Source of the DNA: Candidatus Hydrogenedentota bacterium
GTDB lineage: Bacteria; Hydrogenedentota; Hydrogenedentia; Hydrogenedentales; SCBR16-9
Assembly (NCBI GenBank): GCA_007116095.1
Contig: SKJD01000115.1
Location: forward strand, 1-8,052
Length of the DNA: 8,052 nucleotides
Direction: 5' to 3'
The position numbers and the translations under genes are program-made. Shown in pieces: positions 7,201 to 8,052 of the stretch; the stretch's first letter is position 1; every line of letters starts with the position of its first letter. The notes beneath the pieces were generated by a model. That model made no database searches. It was given only the letters and a program-made list of their open reading frames with translations, and had not been told where the DNA came from.

Positions 7201-7612
7201 CATTGTCATCCTGGTCCCAGACGCGCAGCTTCCAGTAGCAGGGCTGGTTCGAGTTCAGGGCGGCGCCGTCATAGGCGATGAGGTGGGTTTCCCGGGAGCT
7301 GACCTTGCCGGAGTCCCAGAGATCGCCGTCATCCGCCGCCAGGTTGGCTTCCGAGCTGGCCACCAGAATCTGGTAGGCCGACTGATTCGCGCCCCGCCCG
7401 GAGCCTTCCAGGTACCAGGACAAACGCGGATGGGGCGTGTCCAGCCCGATGGCCGGCGCCCCAAGCTCCAGCGGCCCGGTTCCGGCTCCCAAAGCGGCGG
7501 CGTCCTGCGCGTGGGCGGACGTCGTCAGGCCAACCGGCCGAATCAGCGCGGCGGCGGCGCCACCCAACACGGTACCACAAAAAGCCCTACGGCTCATGTT
7601 GTTTTTCTGCAT
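4280..7612 (-). CDS. Tat-exported GH78 alpha-L-rhamnosidase
   Basis: The 1110-residue enzyme should remove non-reducing terminal alpha-L-rhamnose from polysaccharides or glycosides outside the cytoplasmic membrane. A twin-arginine signal (S7-R8-R9-A-F, hydrophobic stretch, AHA cut before Q36) is followed by a beta-sandwich (about 45-155). A jelly-roll (about 199-324) comes next, then the Bac_rhamnosid_N-type jelly-roll (about 350-509, with NGARVTDDRFKPGWTEYRKR and ELADGWYRG). The concanavalin-like Bac_rhamnosid domain (VYVFDMGQNFAGWVRL near 543) and YHGFRYVQV lead to the (alpha/alpha)6 catalytic barrel. The barrel carries the family signature DCPQRDERMGW at 676-686 (D676, D681, E682) and TIWERWDG near 954 (E957). 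It closes with NSFNHYVFGAVDEWFF and a C-terminal beta domain ending in SGSYHFAW. The start at 7612 follows a GGAG about 11 bases upstream; ATG 7630 has no ribosome binding site, and ATG 7597 is also in frame. It appears to be transcribed alone from the candidate promoter at 7685-7713. Confidence 0.93.
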   Translation of the reverse strand: MQKNNMSRRAFCGTVLGGAAAALIRPVGLTTSAHAQDAAALGAGTGPLELGAPAIGLDTPHPRLSWYLEGSGRGANQSAYQILVASSEANLAADDGDLWDSGKVSSRETHLIAYDGAALNSNQPCYWKLRVWDQDDNVSDWSDTAEFVLGLLDPDTEWDAEWIGLDTPPDTYPQGDDPFGTVDAQWVSHPETKDDEDTIYFRKTFSLDKNNVRRVMVGMNGHHLGAFSINSTEIYTAAQSAHGGQHYGGYLDITPWIQDGENVIVMMGRTYEANIDAKVVCGVRVDYENGETDFVRSASDWEATRDAVDLFDVDAADGNDWVAARELGVPGAEGVPPLWYEITRRPPTTYLRQEFELAKPVKRAILHGSSFGLFEPHINGARVTDDRFKPGWTEYRKRVTYLSYDVTAMLRDGRNALACELADGWYRGNVAIFGRQRYGQKTRFSAMLHVTYEDGTSEIIRTDSDWKARHGATLEADILFGEIHDARQEPAGWTAAGFDDSDWHAVDTGREQENTIIRAHLCAPVKPMEELTPVDINEVAPNVYVFDMGQNFAGWVRLKVRGQAGDRVVMRFSERLWPASGRIYTENLRTLNVSDTYVLKGDGEEVWEPRFTYHGFRYVQVIGLREAPTEDTLTGVVSYSAGPVLSMLDTSSDLINQIHKNVTWCQRANFVDIMTDCPQRDERMGWTGDYHIFSRTGTFNQMCGDLYRKWFHDVLDAQYERDDRADGGIPNVVPAIPGAIDSPGNMDWSYAMPVAASDLHEVYYDLDTLEKAFPQLERYMGYVERVLEFFDEGEVNPGPGMGMFGDWVTSGPPIDRPVLAYAHAADAARLMTGIAESLGKSAAVTKYQELYDTLRERFIERWVAEDGTVANHAQTAYALAFRFGLVPEDRFEQVAQRFTERIEEDDWRPRVGFLGIRHLLPAMTIMGRPELAYTMLLQEDYPSWNFMIRNGATTIWERWDGFMPPDQFQTWEMNSFNHYVFGAVDEWFFRSMLGIDYAEPGFTRLRLRPQINGMLHHARGGFQTIRGRVNAGWEIDGDTVSYDFDIPANLSADVYLPVADLDAIQENGEALAEGDGVRVVGVEDGWAHIEVASGSYHFAWPVAATASLAV

Positions 7613-7684
7613 GGAAAAGAAAACTCCCATTGGTCGTCATGAAATTGATGCGCCAGACTCCCCACCAGGCGCGCTAACTGTACA

Positions 7685-7713
7685 ATAATACGTCGCAGGC
7701 CGCCATAATTCAA
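7685..7713 (-). promoter_or_regulatory. Candidate sigma70-type promoter of the rhamnosidase gene
   Basis: On the minus strand TTGAAT (7713-7708) and TATTAT (7690-7685) are exactly 17 bases apart. TATTAT matches five of six -10 bases and TTGAAT four of six -35 bases. Transcription would start near 7678, giving a leader of about 66 bases to the ATG at 7612. This is the best promoter match in the window. I saw no obvious operator palindrome overlapping it. Confidence 0.5.
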
Positions 7714-7937
7714 GTAATAAGGCGAATGCGGGAAGGCGTGGAAAGCACTATATCCTTTACTACCAGCGACTTAATACAGATTCTAAAAAGCTCGAAAAGG
7801 GTGTAGTTCTGATATTACCGCCAGATCAATACATTATTCGAGATTTTCGACACGATTTCCTCTTTTAGCGGTGCGATAAAGTCTTTTGGCGTAAAAAATC
7901 GGAGATTTTTCTACAAAACACTTGGGAACCCCAGAAT

Positions 7938-7965
7938 CGTCATTCCTGCGCAGGCAGGAATCCAG
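7938..7965. repeat. REP-like palindromic intergenic repeat unit
   Basis: The core ATTCCTGC (7942-7949) and GCAGGAAT (7954-7961) form a perfect 8-bp stem with loop GCAG, flanked by CGTC on the left and CCAG on the right. This layout (CGTCATTCC...GGAATCCAG around a GC-rich centre) resembles a dispersed repeat seen between genes in many bacterial genomes, best known from proteobacteria. Only one copy is visible in this window, so dispersal here cannot be confirmed. When translated on the minus strand it yields the peptide LDSCLRRNDDSG, a frequent source of spurious small protein calls. Confidence 0.6.
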
Positions 7966-8052
7966 CATTGCGTGAAAACAAAACAATACAGAAATAAAAC
8001 GGTATGTCATAGCGCATGGGCGCAAAGCCTGGTGAAGTATCTCTTGTTAAAT

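Larger units (their letters stand above)
7613..8052. other. Gene-free, AT-rich region upstream of the rhamnosidase
   Basis: About 440 bases contain no convincing gene. The left part holds the rhamnosidase promoter and leader. From about 7740 on, base composition falls to roughly 40% GC by eye, against about 60% in the genes. It contains an AT-rich hairpin (AAAAATC 7894-7900, GATTTTT 7904-7910, three-base loop) with A- and T-runs that could be a weak bidirectional terminator, and a REP-like palindrome at 7938-7965. A short frame starting at ATG 8016 runs off the right edge after 12 codons, without a ribosome binding site, and cannot be judged. Confidence 0.6.

Noticed and set aside
4322..7642. 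An open plus-strand frame of 1106 codons antisense to the rhamnosidase
   Set aside because: The opposite strand encodes a full GH78 enzyme with all family motifs. The antisense product is rich in Gly, Val, His and Arg without recognisable domains, as expected when GC-rich codon use removes stops from the complementary frame.
7834..8025. A 63-codon minus-strand small protein
   Set aside because: Its middle (LDSCLRRNDDSG) is the translation of the REP-like palindrome, a known source of false small genes. The rest is AT-rich and has no protein-like features.
8016..8052. Possible start of a new plus-strand gene at the right edge
   Set aside because: Only 12 codons are visible, with no ribosome binding site or promoter, so it cannot be supported.

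Overview
This is a GC-rich (roughly 60%) bacterial segment with five protein-coding genes, one of them cut by the left edge, plus a distinctly AT-richer gene-free stretch of about 440 bases at the right end. The gene content points to a free-living environmental bacterium. It includes a Ser/Thr kinase fused through a membrane segment to a formylglycine-generating-enzyme-like (FGE/SUMF1) domain, an uncharacterised zinc-ribbon protein, and a large Tat-exported GH78 alpha-L-rhamnosidase. Such combinations are common in Planctomycetes/Lentisphaerae-type and Candidatus Hydrogenedentes-type genomes. That placement is inference from gene style only; no rRNA or other taxonomic marker is present.

Layout, left to right. 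On the plus strand: the C-terminal domain of a SAM hydrolase/adenosyltransferase (DUF62 family, 1-326); the zinc-ribbon / kinase / membrane / FGE-like receptor kinase (425-2578); and a small four-cysteine zinc-ribbon protein with an acidic-then-basic tail (2759-3265). On the minus strand, converging on these with a 63-bp gap: an RlmB-like SpoU/TrmH 2'-O-ribose methyltransferase (4066-3329), and upstream of it the rhamnosidase (7612-4280). The rhamnosidase has a well-formed sigma70-type promoter candidate (TTGAAT-17-TATTAT). The far right carries a compact palindromic REP-like element and no convincing gene.

How the genes relate. There is no clear single pathway. The kinase could sense something outside the cytoplasmic membrane and signal inside. 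The zinc-ribbon protein next to it may be a partner, but that rests only on adjacency and similar CPxC knuckles. RlmB-like and DUF62 proteins are housekeeping. The rhamnosidase would remove terminal L-rhamnose from polysaccharides or glycosides outside the cytoplasm. I found no CRISPR array, insertion sequence, tRNA or rRNA. I see no clear evidence of a wholly new system; the most distinctive items are the kinase's non-catalytic-looking FGE domain, the unrecognised zinc-ribbon protein, and a likely tandem jelly-roll duplication in the rhamnosidase.
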